A DNA stretch of 6,699 nucleotides, from the NCBI GenBank assembly GCA_964372165.1, contig CAYJPT010000126.1:1-6699 (forward strand), given 5' to 3'. The stretch's first letter is position 1, and each line of letters opens with the position of its first letter. The DNA comes from CAYJAD01 sp964372165. Lineage in GTDB: Bacteria > Desulfobacterota > Desulfovibrionia > Desulfovibrionales > Desulfovibrionaceae. The translations under genes and the position numbers were made by a program. Under the pieces are notes generated by a model. The model was not told the origin of the DNA and ran no database searches. It saw nothing but the letters and a program-made list of their open reading frames with translations. This document shows positions 1 to 6,313 of the stretch, in pieces.

Positions 1-146
1 AAAGTGGCACGGCCTAGACGTTTAATTTACGCATAATTTTGGGGTGAGTTGTATATATGGAGTGCTCGGCGCAAGCTTCTCGCACTTTTATTACACAATT
101 TCACATATTTTATATTTACAATCTGCTTCTATTTTCTGCTAACCTA
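1..146. other. Non-coding left edge, downstream of larC
   Basis: No gene can be supported here. On the plus strand, frame 1 reads KVARPRRLIYA and then a TAA stop at 34-36. This could be the last 11 codons of a rightward gene converging on larC, but 11 codons prove nothing. A weak hairpin (AGTGC at 61-65 pairing with GCACT at 82-86) is followed by TTTATT. It would suit a poor terminator for such a rightward gene, but the stem is only 5 bp. The remainder is AT-rich with no recognisable motif, and there is no clear terminator for larC on the minus strand. Confidence 0.3.
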
Positions 147-1367
147 TTAAAATATGTGAGCACATAACTTCGCATGTATCACTCTGAAATCTAGCCCTTT
201 ATCCGAACAAATTTTTTTCACATCTTCATATTCGGGATAGCTATATGTGTTTCCTTTGTGAACACACACTTTGAAGCGACATTCGCCATATGGCGTAGTG
301 TGCACTTCTTCTGTTCGGGTAAGTATTGTGCTTTCAAAGCTATATCGCCGTATTCCAATAGTGCTACTGTGACGAAAGATAATATCTTCCATGGTTTCTA
401 GAGATTTTGAATCGCAAATGACAGAAATCATAGTAGCTGGGCGATTTTTTTTCATAAAAACTGGTGTGAAATACACATCCCTTGCGCCAACTTCAAAAAG
501 CTGCTCCATAACAAAAGCAAGAGCTTGTGGAGTACTGTCGTCAATATTGCTCTCTAAACGCCAGAGCTTTTCTTCTGCTTGAGCAACATCCAAGTGCATT
601 ACACGTAAAATATTTGCATGAGGAAAGTCCTTTTTTCCTGCACCAAGTCCCACAGCTTTAACGGTGTAATTTTCTGGTAACGAACCTTCTGTTTTGAGAG
701 CACAAACAATGCCCATACCTGTGGGAGTAATCATTTCTCCTTTGGTTTCTGTGATTTTCAATGGCATAGCAAAGCGCTGCGCCATGTGAAGCACCGCCGG
801 CACAGGTACTGGTATGCGACCATGCTGGCAGAAAGAATGCCCTTGCCCATCATGTAAAGTGGATATAGCCACCTTTTCTATGCCTAAAGCATCTATGCAT
901 ATAGCCACCGAAAGCACATCAACAATGGAATCCACAGCACCTACTTCATGAAAATGTACTTCTTTTTCGTCAATATTGTGTGCCTCAGATTCAGCTTTTG
1001 CAATATATGCAAAGATCTGTTTAGATAAAAGTTTCGCTCGTTCTGTTAATCCACTACTTTCTATAATGTGCAAAATATCATCAATATTTCTGTGATGATG
1101 AGTGTGGTCATGATGATTATGCTCGTGCTCGTGGTCATGCTCATGGTTGTGAGTATGCTCATGGCTATGATTATGGTCATGCATAATAACGTCAAAACTA
1201 CATGCACTAATGCCGCATTTTTCAGTTCTGTCAATACGGATTTCATATCCGTCAAGAGGTACAGTGGCTAGTGCGTCACGCAGAACTTTTTCGTCTACGC
1301 CAAGGTCTAGCAAAGCCGCCACAGACATATCACCGCTTACACCACTGAAACATTCAAAATAAAGCAT
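147..1367 (-). CDS. larC: Nickel-pincer cofactor biosynthesis protein LarC
   Basis: LarC is the CTP-dependent nickel insertase (cyclometallase). It places Ni into the dithio-acid pyridinium mononucleotide to complete the nickel-pincer nucleotide cofactor first found in lactate racemase LarA. The 406-residue protein is full length for the family (formerly DUF111). It opens with the FSGVSGDM motif (residues 7-14), which follows the start codon directly and supports this start; GGTGG lies about 5 nt upstream. Residues 63-92 are a His-rich insert with 17 His in 30 residues, probably metal-binding. Conserved blocks follow: HFHEVGAVDSIVD (138-150), GHSFCQHGRIPVPVPA (176-191), LESNIDDSTPQ (271-281) and PEYEDVK (378-384). 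Some lactobacilli split the gene as larC1/larC2; here it is one uninterrupted frame. It follows larB by 37 nt, so the two probably form one transcription unit. Cytoplasmic. Family assignment is firm; the physiological client of the cofactor is unknown because no LarA is in the window. Confidence 0.95.
   Translation of the reverse strand: MLYFECFSGVSGDMSVAALLDLGVDEKVLRDALATVPLDGYEIRIDRTEKCGISACSFDVIMHDHNHSHEHTHNHEHDHEHEHNHHDHTHHHRNIDDILHIIESSGLTERAKLLSKQIFAYIAKAESEAHNIDEKEVHFHEVGAVDSIVDVLSVAICIDALGIEKVAISTLHDGQGHSFCQHGRIPVPVPAVLHMAQRFAMPLKITETKGEMITPTGMGIVCALKTEGSLPENYTVKAVGLGAGKKDFPHANILRVMHLDVAQAEEKLWRLESNIDDSTPQALAFVMEQLFEVGARDVYFTPVFMKKNRPATMISVICDSKSLETMEDIIFRHSSTIGIRRYSFESTILTRTEEVHTTPYGECRFKVCVHKGNTYSYPEYEDVKKICSDKGLDFRVIHAKLCAHIF
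1092..1181 (-). repeat. His-rich low-complexity tract inside larC
   Basis: This stretch encodes LarC residues 63-92, an alternation of His with Asp, Glu, Asn or Thr (17 His of 30). At the DNA level it is a run of degenerate CAT/CAC-based hexamers, seen on the plus strand as repeated catgctc, catggt and catgat units. Such tracts can expand or contract by slippage in multiples of 6 bp. The protein role, nickel storage or delivery, is an inference from composition and from His-rich inserts in other nickel-handling proteins. Confidence 0.85.
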
Positions 1368-1404
1368 ATTCCACCATACCTGTTATTAGAAGTGTAAAAT
1401 AGTA

Positions 1405-2148
1405 TTAATTTACCGCTAAATAAGCAATTTGCGTAGCTGCATATCCTGCTCCAAAGCCATTATCAATATTTACCACTACGACACCTTCTGCACATGAATT
1501 AAGCATGGTGAGTAAGGCAGATAAGCCGCCAAAACTTGCGCCATATCCTATTGATGTAGGTACTGCAATTACAGGCTTATCTACAAGACCCGATACAACG
1601 CTTGGTAATGCACCTTCCATTCCTGCTACGGCAATAATACAATGTGCTTTACGTATTTGTTCTACTTTTGACAAAAGCCTATGTATACCAGCTACTCCTA
1701 CGTCATAAACTCGTAGTACTTCACACCCTAAAAATTCTGCTGTTTGAGCTGCCTCTTCTGCCACCGCCATATCAGCTGTACCGCCTGTACATACTGCTAC
1801 TAAGCCTTTTCTTTCTTTAGGAAATTTTTCAAGCTTTAAAATGTGTGAAGTTGTATCATAGGTCACTTCGGGAATGTGTTTTGCAACCGCTTCATATTGT
1901 GTGCTATTTGCTCTTGTTCCTAAAACTTGTGAATCCTGCGTGCAAAAACTTTTAAATATGGCAATAAGTTGCTCTTCGGTTTTTCCTTGACAAAAAACAA
2001 CTTCTGCAAACCCACAACGTGCACGTCGATGATGGTCGAGTTTGGCAAAGTCCATATCTTCATAGGGTAAAGACTTAAAAAATTCAGTTGCTTTTTCTAT
2101 AGAAAGTTCGCCATTTTTAACTTGTTCTAATATTTTTTGAATATTCAT
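1405..2148 (-). CDS. larB: Pyridinium-3,5-biscarboxylic acid mononucleotide synthase LarB
   Basis: LarB carboxylates the pyridinium ring of nicotinic acid adenine dinucleotide and cleaves its phosphoanhydride, the first step of nickel-pincer cofactor synthesis. The start chosen gives 247 residues beginning MNIQKILEQV, close to the usual family length, with AAGGAG placed 6 nt upstream. The open frame extends 19 codons further, to an ATG at 2205, but that ATG lies inside a hairpin and has no ribosome binding site. The N-terminal domain carries the family signature LDHHRRARCGFAEVV. The C-terminal PurE/AIR-carboxylase-like domain contains CTGGTADMAVAEEAA, GMEGALPSVV, PTSIGYGASFGGLSALLTML and NSCAEGVVVVNIDNGFGAG. 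Cys219 in NSCAEG matches the catalytic Cys221 of Lactiplantibacillus LarB, and Glu178 in GMEGAL matches its conserved Glu180. It lies directly upstream of larC. Its leader may mask the Shine-Dalgarno. Confidence 0.94.
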   Translation of the reverse strand: MNIQKILEQVKNGELSIEKATEFFKSLPYEDMDFAKLDHHRRARCGFAEVVFCQGKTEEQLIAIFKSFCTQDSQVLGTRANSTQYEAVAKHIPEVTYDTTSHILKLEKFPKERKGLVAVCTGGTADMAVAEEAAQTAEFLGCEVLRVYDVGVAGIHRLLSKVEQIRKAHCIIAVAGMEGALPSVVSGLVDKPVIAVPTSIGYGASFGGLSALLTMLNSCAEGVVVVNIDNGFGAGYAATQIAYLAVN

Positions 2149-2151
2149 AAG

Positions 2152-2183
2152 CCTCTCCTTGCGAGCGACATTAGTAAAGGAGG
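2152..2183 (-). promoter_or_regulatory. Possible Shine-Dalgarno-masking hairpin before larB
   Basis: On the minus strand CCTCCTT (2183-2177) is complementary to the larB ribosome binding site AAGGAG (2160-2155). Pairing continues to the following GG (2153-2152) across one bulged A at 2154. The loop is 16 nt. This would occlude larB initiation in the mRNA. The complementarity is seen directly; a regulatory role is inference. A purine-rich ribosome site is easily matched by chance, so confidence is modest. Confidence 0.35.
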
Positions 2184-2193
2184 AAAGTTCTAT

Positions 2194-2227
2194 ATACTCC
2201 CCCATGCATAATGCATAAGGGGAGTAT
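2194..2227 (-). terminator. Hairpin between the aldo/keto reductase gene and larB
   Basis: A perfect 9-bp stem (ATACTCCCC 2194-2202 with GGGGAGTAT 2219-2227) carries an inner 5-bp ATGCA/TGCAT stem with a 3-nt loop (2204-2216), separated by a small internal loop. It starts 11 nt after the reductase stop codon (2238-2240), which fits a terminator. No U-tract follows on either strand, so termination would be weak or factor-dependent. Read-through into larB-larC is plausible. It could instead be an mRNA-stabilising stem at the end of the reductase message. Confidence 0.45.
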
Positions 2228-2237
2228 TGTAATAATA

Positions 2238-3752
2238 TTACGCTGTGAACGATTCAGTCATAGACCTACGCCCTTTTTCATCTACCGTTACCAATTTGTA
2301 TTCGTGTTTTGCTTTGTCTTTTACATTATCCTCAAATACAAAAGGATTTAATGTCGTTTGTGGTTTATGTGCAACATCAGCTATTTTCACCCCATCTCTC
2401 CATACATGATACTCTTTAATAGGGGCATCTGAGGCAAAGGCGGTTTGCCATGTAATGCGTACTTTTTTACCTTGTGCATCAGTTGAAGGTTCTAAAGCTA
2501 TATCACGAGGTACAGTTAAGGATACAGGGGGATTTTGGAAATAGTTTGTCATGCCATTTTTCACTTTGTGTGTCATGGCTTCAATATCTTTCCTTTGTGC
2601 AACGCTTAAGCCCTGTGGGGCGATTTGAGCTGCCAAAAGGTTTTGGTAAATATGGCATTTTTTCTTATCATCAGAAATTTGCCCCATACCAACAATAACA
2701 ATATCCACTCCAGGGGTTGTTAAGGCATACTGAATAGGTAAGTGGCTTGGCAAAGAAGGAGTACCAAGTGTACGCACGTTATCTTCTGGTAACCAATTCC
2801 ACTTTGCTACACGGTCATACATTGCCCCATTGGCAAACATTTTCATGCCAATAATGCCCATTCCCTTTGCCTTAGCTACAGGGATAACATTATGTTGCAT
2901 GTTGAAATACAGGGTGTCATTAGGATTAATGGCTACCAGAAGACCTTCAAGCAAGTTTTCCTTATCACGTTGGATAGCACTCATAAGTACATCTGGTGCA
3001 CTATGCCCAGAAATACCTAAATGACGAATGCATTTTTCCTTTTTAGGATTAAGACCTGTGCGATTTGTGCCGTCACGATAGTCACGCAAAGCCGCTAGTG
3101 CGCCGATGCGCTTTGGGTTGCTTTCAAGCGTATCCATGCCTTCATAAATTACATCAAGTTCTGCCATGCTTTCTACACTGTGTAGCATGAACATATCTAT
3201 ATAGGCATCCTTGGGATAAGCACCTTTACCATCACCAAAAACTTGCGTTAGTGTGCGCTTTAAGTCATCTATACAAGTAGAGCCCGCAGCGCCATCACTA
3301 AAAGAACGCACATCTGAAGCTTCTGAGTTCTTTGCCCAACGAAGAAGTGTTTTACTTGTCAAAAAAATATTTTTACGTTTTTCTTCACTATAATTAGGCT
3401 GTCCTGGAACAAGCCCAAGCTTTTTGAATGCAGCTCCATAGTGAATTTGACTTTTTTCATATACATTTGATGTATCAAAATAGTTTATGCCAAGCTCATA
3501 TGCTTTTACTACCATTTGCACAGGGTCAACATCTTGTGGTGTTTTTTGTATGGAAGCTTGCCCACCTAAACCAAGGGTTGTTGCATTAAAGTTAGTGCTT
3601 CCAAGTTTTCTTTTCATCAAAGGCCCTAAAGAGTCTGCTAAAGTTGTTTGAGCCCAGGCTTCCTTTGCTTGTGCCAGTTCATTTATCGCAGCTCCAGTCA
3701 CCAATGCACCGCAAGCAACAGCTTGCATTTTTAAAAAAGAACGTCTATCCAT
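2238..3752 (-). CDS. Tat-exported aldo/keto reductase with C-terminal fibronectin-III-like domain
   Basis: A 504-residue oxidoreductase predicted to act outside the cytoplasm. Residues 2-8 (DRRSFLK) are a twin-arginine motif, followed by a hydrophobic segment to about 26 and a likely cleavage after AWA (residue 34). The aldo/keto reductase barrel spans about 48-400. The classical catalytic tetrad is visible: Asp93 and Tyr98 in YFDTSNVYEKS, Lys134 in LTSKT and His191 in MLHSVE. LGISGHSAPDVL (245-256) and IVGMGQ (353-358) are typical strand-end loops. Residues of about 411-502 (TVPRDIALEP, VRITWQT, IKEYHVWRDG, HEYKLVTVDEKG) resemble one fibronectin-III repeat. That extra domain makes it longer than common aldo/keto reductases of about 320 residues. 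I see no Cys-rich Fe-S motif. GGAGA 4-8 nt before the ATG supports the start. The substrate is unknown. An exported NAD(P)H-type enzyme is odd unless the cofactor is bound before export, as in other Tat substrates. Confidence 0.88.
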   Translation of the reverse strand: MDRRSFLKMQAVACGALVTGAAINELAQAKEAWAQTTLADSLGPLMKRKLGSTNFNATTLGLGGQASIQKTPQDVDPVQMVVKAYELGINYFDTSNVYEKSQIHYGAAFKKLGLVPGQPNYSEEKRKNIFLTSKTLLRWAKNSEASDVRSFSDGAAGSTCIDDLKRTLTQVFGDGKGAYPKDAYIDMFMLHSVESMAELDVIYEGMDTLESNPKRIGALAALRDYRDGTNRTGLNPKKEKCIRHLGISGHSAPDVLMSAIQRDKENLLEGLLVAINPNDTLYFNMQHNVIPVAKAKGMGIIGMKMFANGAMYDRVAKWNWLPEDNVRTLGTPSLPSHLPIQYALTTPGVDIVIVGMGQISDDKKKCHIYQNLLAAQIAPQGLSVAQRKDIEAMTHKVKNGMTNYFQNPPVSLTVPRDIALEPSTDAQGKKVRITWQTAFASDAPIKEYHVWRDGVKIADVAHKPQTTLNPFVFEDNVKDKAKHEYKLVTVDEKGRRSMTESFTA

Positions 3753-3804
3753 ATTGTCTCCAAAATTTAATTTATTAATTAAGTTTTTGCGTTAACCATT
3801 GAAC

Positions 3805-3813
3805 ATCATAGCA
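3805..3813 (-). promoter_or_regulatory. Candidate extended -10 promoter for the aldo/keto reductase
   Basis: The minus strand reads TGC-TATGAT, an extended -10 element (TGn plus a 5/6 match to TATAAT). It would start transcription near 3798, about 46 nt before the reductase ATG. No good -35 is present, as is common for extended -10 promoters. The perfect palindrome at 3815-3826 lies just upstream, within the normal spacer. Confidence 0.4.
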
Positions 3814-3814
3814 A

Positions 3815-3826
3815 TTTTACGTAAAA
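3815..3826. promoter_or_regulatory. Perfect 12-bp palindrome TTTTACGTAAAA, candidate operator
   Basis: A self-complementary 12-mer sits 2 bp upstream of the candidate extended -10 of the aldo/keto reductase gene, the position of a typical repressor operator. The palindrome is seen directly; the binding protein is unknown. It is one of only two notable items in the 128-bp gap 3753-3880. The other is AAGGAGGG at 3861-3868 with no convincing gene after it. Confidence 0.35.
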
Positions 3827-3880
3827 CTACTATATATTTGGGAATACATTTATTTTAATACCCTCCTTATAAAAGCACAT

Positions 3881-5035
3881 TTATGTAAACCCATTTTTCT
3901 TTGCACTACGCAAAGTTATACGTGGTATTTCTGAGGGAACTCCAAGACGAAAAGGGAATCCACTCCATAATGCCGCACCTGATGTTACATACAAAGGCAT
4001 ACCTTCTACATGATACCAACCATAGTTATAGTTGTTATTAGCTTGCTTCGTAATTTGTTTAAGACCATAAGTCTGCCCACCATGCGTATGACCTGATAAT
4101 TGTAAATCCACTCCTGCCAGAGCGTTTAGTTTGCAGTACCCCGGCCTATGGTCTAGCATGATGCGAACAGCATTTTCTGGGGCATTGGCAAGAGCTTTTT
4201 GTGGGTCTGGAGTCGGTAAATTAAAGTTTTTAGCTTCAATATCGGTAACACCTGCAATGACAAGTTGCTGCCCTTTTATCGACAATACTTGGTGTTCGTT
4301 ACTTAGAACTTTTATGTTCATGTCAGCAAAAGCTTGCATCCAATTTGAAAAATCTCCATAATATTCATGATTTCCAAGGCATGCGTAAATTCCATAAGGA
4401 GCAAACAGATTTTTAAGAGGCGTAATATCATTTTTTCGAGCTTCTAGCACGCCATCAATCATATCCCCTGTAAAAACAATAATGTCTGGCTTTGCGGCAT
4501 TAATGCGCGATACAACATCTTTGCACCAATTTTTTTCAAATAAAGCAGAGATATGTAGGTCGCTTATCTGAACTATGCGTAACCCATCTAACTCTTCTGG
4601 AAGTTTAGGAAGTTCAATTTCTAAGTCATGTATTGGGGCAATTCGTGTACCTTGTTGTGTTCCATAGGTCGTTGTGCAAGCAGCAACTATTCCTATGAGC
4701 GCATGTCGTCTACTGGGAGAAAAGGTAGACGAACTTTTTTTTCTGTAAATATGCACATATTTATGAATAATTAGATAACTTACACATATAAACGAAAAAA
4801 GCGTGAATAATAGAAAAAAAGCAGAAAGCCAACCTTGAGCTAAAACCACCTTAGAAGGTAATTCAAGTGAGGCTCGGGTTCCTAGGTAATGTCTGGCATA
4901 TACTAGAAAAACATTGCTACCTACAACTGAACCTATCAAAATATATCGTATTTTTTTACTAACATTACAATTCCATATGCAGTAACAGATAAACGAAACT
5001 ATTATAATTACAAAAAGGTAAAAGAAGTGTCCCAC
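3881..5035 (-). CDS. Membrane-anchored metallophosphoesterase (YkuE/YaeI-like)
   Basis: A calcineurin-like phosphoesterase of 384 residues that should hydrolyse a phosphomonoester or phosphodiester with two metals. The family includes E. coli YaeI (UDP-2,3-diacylglucosamine diphosphatase-like) and B. subtilis YkuE, so a cell-envelope substrate is likely but not shown. The N-terminal third has hydrophobic helices at about 3-22, 30-48 and 68-92. A SPSRR stretch (106-110) then precedes another hydrophobic segment to about 125, resembling the twin-arginine leader of YkuE displaced into the interior. The catalytic domain from about 135 holds all motifs: DLH (159-161), GDMID (190-194), GNHEY (221-225), DHRP (295-298) and GHTHGGQ (315-321). 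The start is GTG, with AAGGA (5041-5045) 5 nt upstream. An out-of-frame ATG at 5037-5035 overlaps it and stops after nine codons. It appears to be transcribed alone. Confidence 0.88.
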   Translation of the reverse strand: MGHFFYLFVIIIVSFICYCIWNCNVSKKIRYILIGSVVGSNVFLVYARHYLGTRASLELPSKVVLAQGWLSAFFLLFTLFSFICVSYLIIHKYVHIYRKKSSSTFSPSRRHALIGIVAACTTTYGTQQGTRIAPIHDLEIELPKLPEELDGLRIVQISDLHISALFEKNWCKDVVSRINAAKPDIIVFTGDMIDGVLEARKNDITPLKNLFAPYGIYACLGNHEYYGDFSNWMQAFADMNIKVLSNEHQVLSIKGQQLVIAGVTDIEAKNFNLPTPDPQKALANAPENAVRIMLDHRPGYCKLNALAGVDLQLSGHTHGGQTYGLKQITKQANNNYNYGWYHVEGMPLYVTSGAALWSGFPFRLGVPSEIPRITLRSAKKNGFT

Positions 5036-5040
5036 ATTAA

Positions 5041-5045
5041 TCCTT
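5041..5045 (-). promoter_or_regulatory. Ribosome binding site deciding the GTG start of the metallophosphoesterase
   Basis: AAGGA on the minus strand lies 5 nt before GTG at 5035 and only 3 nt before the overlapping ATG at 5037. The ATG frame gives nine codons and a stop. The GTG frame gives the full-length enzyme, so GTG is the functional start. Confidence 0.7.
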
Positions 5046-5080
5046 ATAACTCACTGTCTGTAATCTCTCTTGTTTTATGT

Positions 5081-5134
5081 AAGCTCCAATTCTAAATCAG
5101 ATTTTGTTATGTATTTGATTTAGAATTGGAACTT
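5081..5134. repeat. Long AT-rich inverted repeat in the intergenic gap
   Basis: Arms 5085-5099 (TCCAATTCTAAATCA) and 5116-5130 are perfect 15-bp inverted copies. One mismatch outward, AAG and CTT (5081-5083 and 5132-5134) pair again. The spacer is 16 nt, of which the outer 3 bp on each side can also pair. The stem is AT-rich and has no U-tract on either side, so it is a poor intrinsic terminator for either strand. It could be an IS or MITE remnant, a bidirectional mRNA-end structure or a large operator. It occupies most of the gap between the dehydrogenase remnant and the metallophosphoesterase. Confidence 0.8.
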
Positions 5135-5165
5135 CTAAGCATTGTTTATTAGTTAAAAATGACTT

Positions 5166-6083
5166 TTACTTAGCTCCATTTCTTGCCATCTCAAAAATTT
5201 TCACAATATCGTCCTTCTGTAGAGGTATAACAGACCCCACAGATTTGACACCAAAGTGCGTTGCTTTTTCTGCCATCTCTTGTATTTGCTCATCGCTCAC
5301 ATCAAAGCCCACAAGTTCTTTAAGCGAGGTAGAGCTACCAAGGGATGTAAAAAATTCTTCTGTAGCTTCGATGCCTTTTAGAGCGACGCTTTTCACATCT
5401 TCGCTTGGTGCAATACCCATAACATTGATGGCAAATTGGCTTAGTCTATGCGGTATAACGTCAATTACATACCGTGCCCAACTTCCCCAAATGGCTGAAA
5501 GTCCTGCACCGTGGGGAACATCAAACATGCCGCTTAATTCATGTTCAATATCGTGCGTTGCCCAATCTCCCCCATTTGTGCCGCAACCTGTAAGTGAGTT
5601 ATGAGATAAACTGCTTGCCCACATGATGCTTTGTCTTGCCGCTAAATCGTTAGGATTTTTCATGAGTGTCTTTGCATCATGTATGGTGGCTATCATAATC
5701 CCCTCTGCTATCTTATCGGTAATACAAAGATTTTCACCTGCATTAAAATAGCGTTCCATTGTGTGCATAAGCACATCAACGCAACCGTTTACAGTTTGCT
5801 CTTTAGGAAGAGTGAGTGTAAGTTTAGGGTTCATCAGAGCAAACTTACACAAACAATCTTTATGTCTGGTATAACGCTTGAGTCCACCTTCTTCTTTGGA
5901 GATAACACTAGAATTACTCATTTCACTACCAGCAGCGGGTAGTGTAAGCACGCAAGCCAAAGGGCATGAACCTGTTGGAGTTATTTTGTCTTCAAACAAA
6001 TCCCATACGTCGCAGTCGTTAAAAAGTCCCAAGCCAATAGCTTTAGCAGAGTCAATAACACTCCCTTCAAAAAAATGGAACAT
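5166..6083 (-). pseudogene. Iron-containing alcohol dehydrogenase (butanol-dehydrogenase-like), N-terminally deleted
   Basis: The open frame from ATG 6083 gives 305 residues, against about 385-395 for intact BdhA/YqhD-type enzymes. Homology begins at GSVIDSAKAIGLG (residues 7-19), which is normally near residue 95-105 as GGGSVIDSAKA. Most of the NAD(P)-binding domain is therefore missing. The rest looks intact: PAAGSEMS (49-56) and the metal ligands Asp103 and His107 in CVDVLMH, His177 in DWATHDIEHELS and His191 in DVPHGAGL. The DWATHxIEHELS block is characteristic of the NADPH-dependent butanol dehydrogenase branch. The start ATG has no Shine-Dalgarno; residues 1-6 and the preceding in-frame codons belong to a DUF1349 fragment. 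It once reduced an aldehyde or oxidised an alcohol in the cytoplasm. Without the nucleotide-binding half it should be inactive. The clean C-terminal frame suggests a recent deletion. Confidence 0.85.
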
Positions 6084-6262
6084 TCGTATTAAAAAATAAT
6101 CTTTTTGGTTAAGAGAATATTCCAGTGTGAAATCACTATTTTTCTTGTTAATCTGTAATGTACGTTCTTTGTGGCTGTTGGAATATCAGAACTTGCCCAA
6201 TCTGAATATCCCATTGCTGTTAAAACGCTTCCAATTTGCTGATGTCCACATACCACACTTAT
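6066..6262 (-). pseudogene. Remnant of a DUF1349-family protein, frameshifted and fused to the dehydrogenase remnant
   Basis: The minus strand reads IGSVLTAMGYSDWASSDIP and then KNVHYRLTR in one frame. After the A-run at 6139-6143 the next frame continues NSDFTLEYSLNQKDYFLIR and MFHFFEG. Restoring one A joins them into one plausible beta-rich protein. The combined pattern (GSVLT..GYSDWA..., W/H-YRL-R, DF..EYS, IRM.H) is what I recall of DUF1349 proteins (concanavalin-like fold, about 180-200 residues). Only about the second half is present. Both the N-terminal half and the last 30 or so residues are missing, and the frame runs directly into the dehydrogenase at FFEGSVIDSAKA. The left-hand (upstream) edge of homology is fuzzy. 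The family call rests on memory of conserved motifs, so it is moderate; the frameshift geometry is read directly. Confidence 0.6.
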
Positions 6263-6296
6263 ATTAACTGTCAATAAATTACACTTTTATCAGTTA

Positions 6297-6312
6297 CTAA
6301 CCTAAAGGTAAG
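6297..6312. promoter_or_regulatory. Candidate HxlR operator A
   Basis: CTAACC-TAAA-GGTAAG is an inverted repeat with one mismatch between 6-bp half-sites; its core ACCTAAAGGT is a perfect palindrome. A minus-strand TTGACA (6274-6269) lies 22 bp away, so the site would sit just upstream of the -35 of a leftward promoter. That is an activator-like position, as described for B. subtilis HxlR at hxlAB. The -10 of this promoter is weak. Its downstream gene is now only the DUF1349/dehydrogenase remnant. Binding by the adjacent HxlR protein is inferred from recurrence of the site. Confidence 0.5.
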
Positions 6313-6313
6313 C

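Noticed and set aside
17..30. GACGTTTAATTTAC resembling GACGTTTTAATTTAC at 6341-6355, as ends of a mobile element
   Set aside because: Same orientation, one indel, and no similarity on either side; likely chance in AT-rich DNA.
61..90. An intrinsic terminator at the left edge
   Set aside because: Only a 5-bp stem with poor inner pairing; too weak to list as a terminator.
1092..1181. A tandem-repeat or CRISPR-like array
   Set aside because: Units are degenerate hexamers fully explained by the His-X coding pattern in LarC.
1068..1271. Open frames opposite and in another frame of the His-rich part of larC
   Set aside because: They are low-complexity shadows (Met/Val-rich or Thr/Ile-rich) created by the CAT-repeat composition.
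2149..2205. A 19-codon N-terminal extension of LarB from ATG 2205
   Set aside because: The ATG lies inside the 2194-2227 hairpin without a Shine-Dalgarno, and LarB homologues start at the MNIQKIL position, which has AAGGAG.
5245..6099. Several plus-strand frames of 73-119 codons antisense to the dehydrogenase remnant
   Set aside because: No ribosome binding sites or recognisable domains; they mirror the conserved dehydrogenase coding sequence.
6089..6274. A 61-residue minus-strand frame with a TTG start, as an independent small gene
   Set aside because: The TTG is part of the TTGACA box of repeat copy A, there is no ribosome binding site, and the protein changes from DUF1349-like to meaningless after the A-run at 6139-6143.
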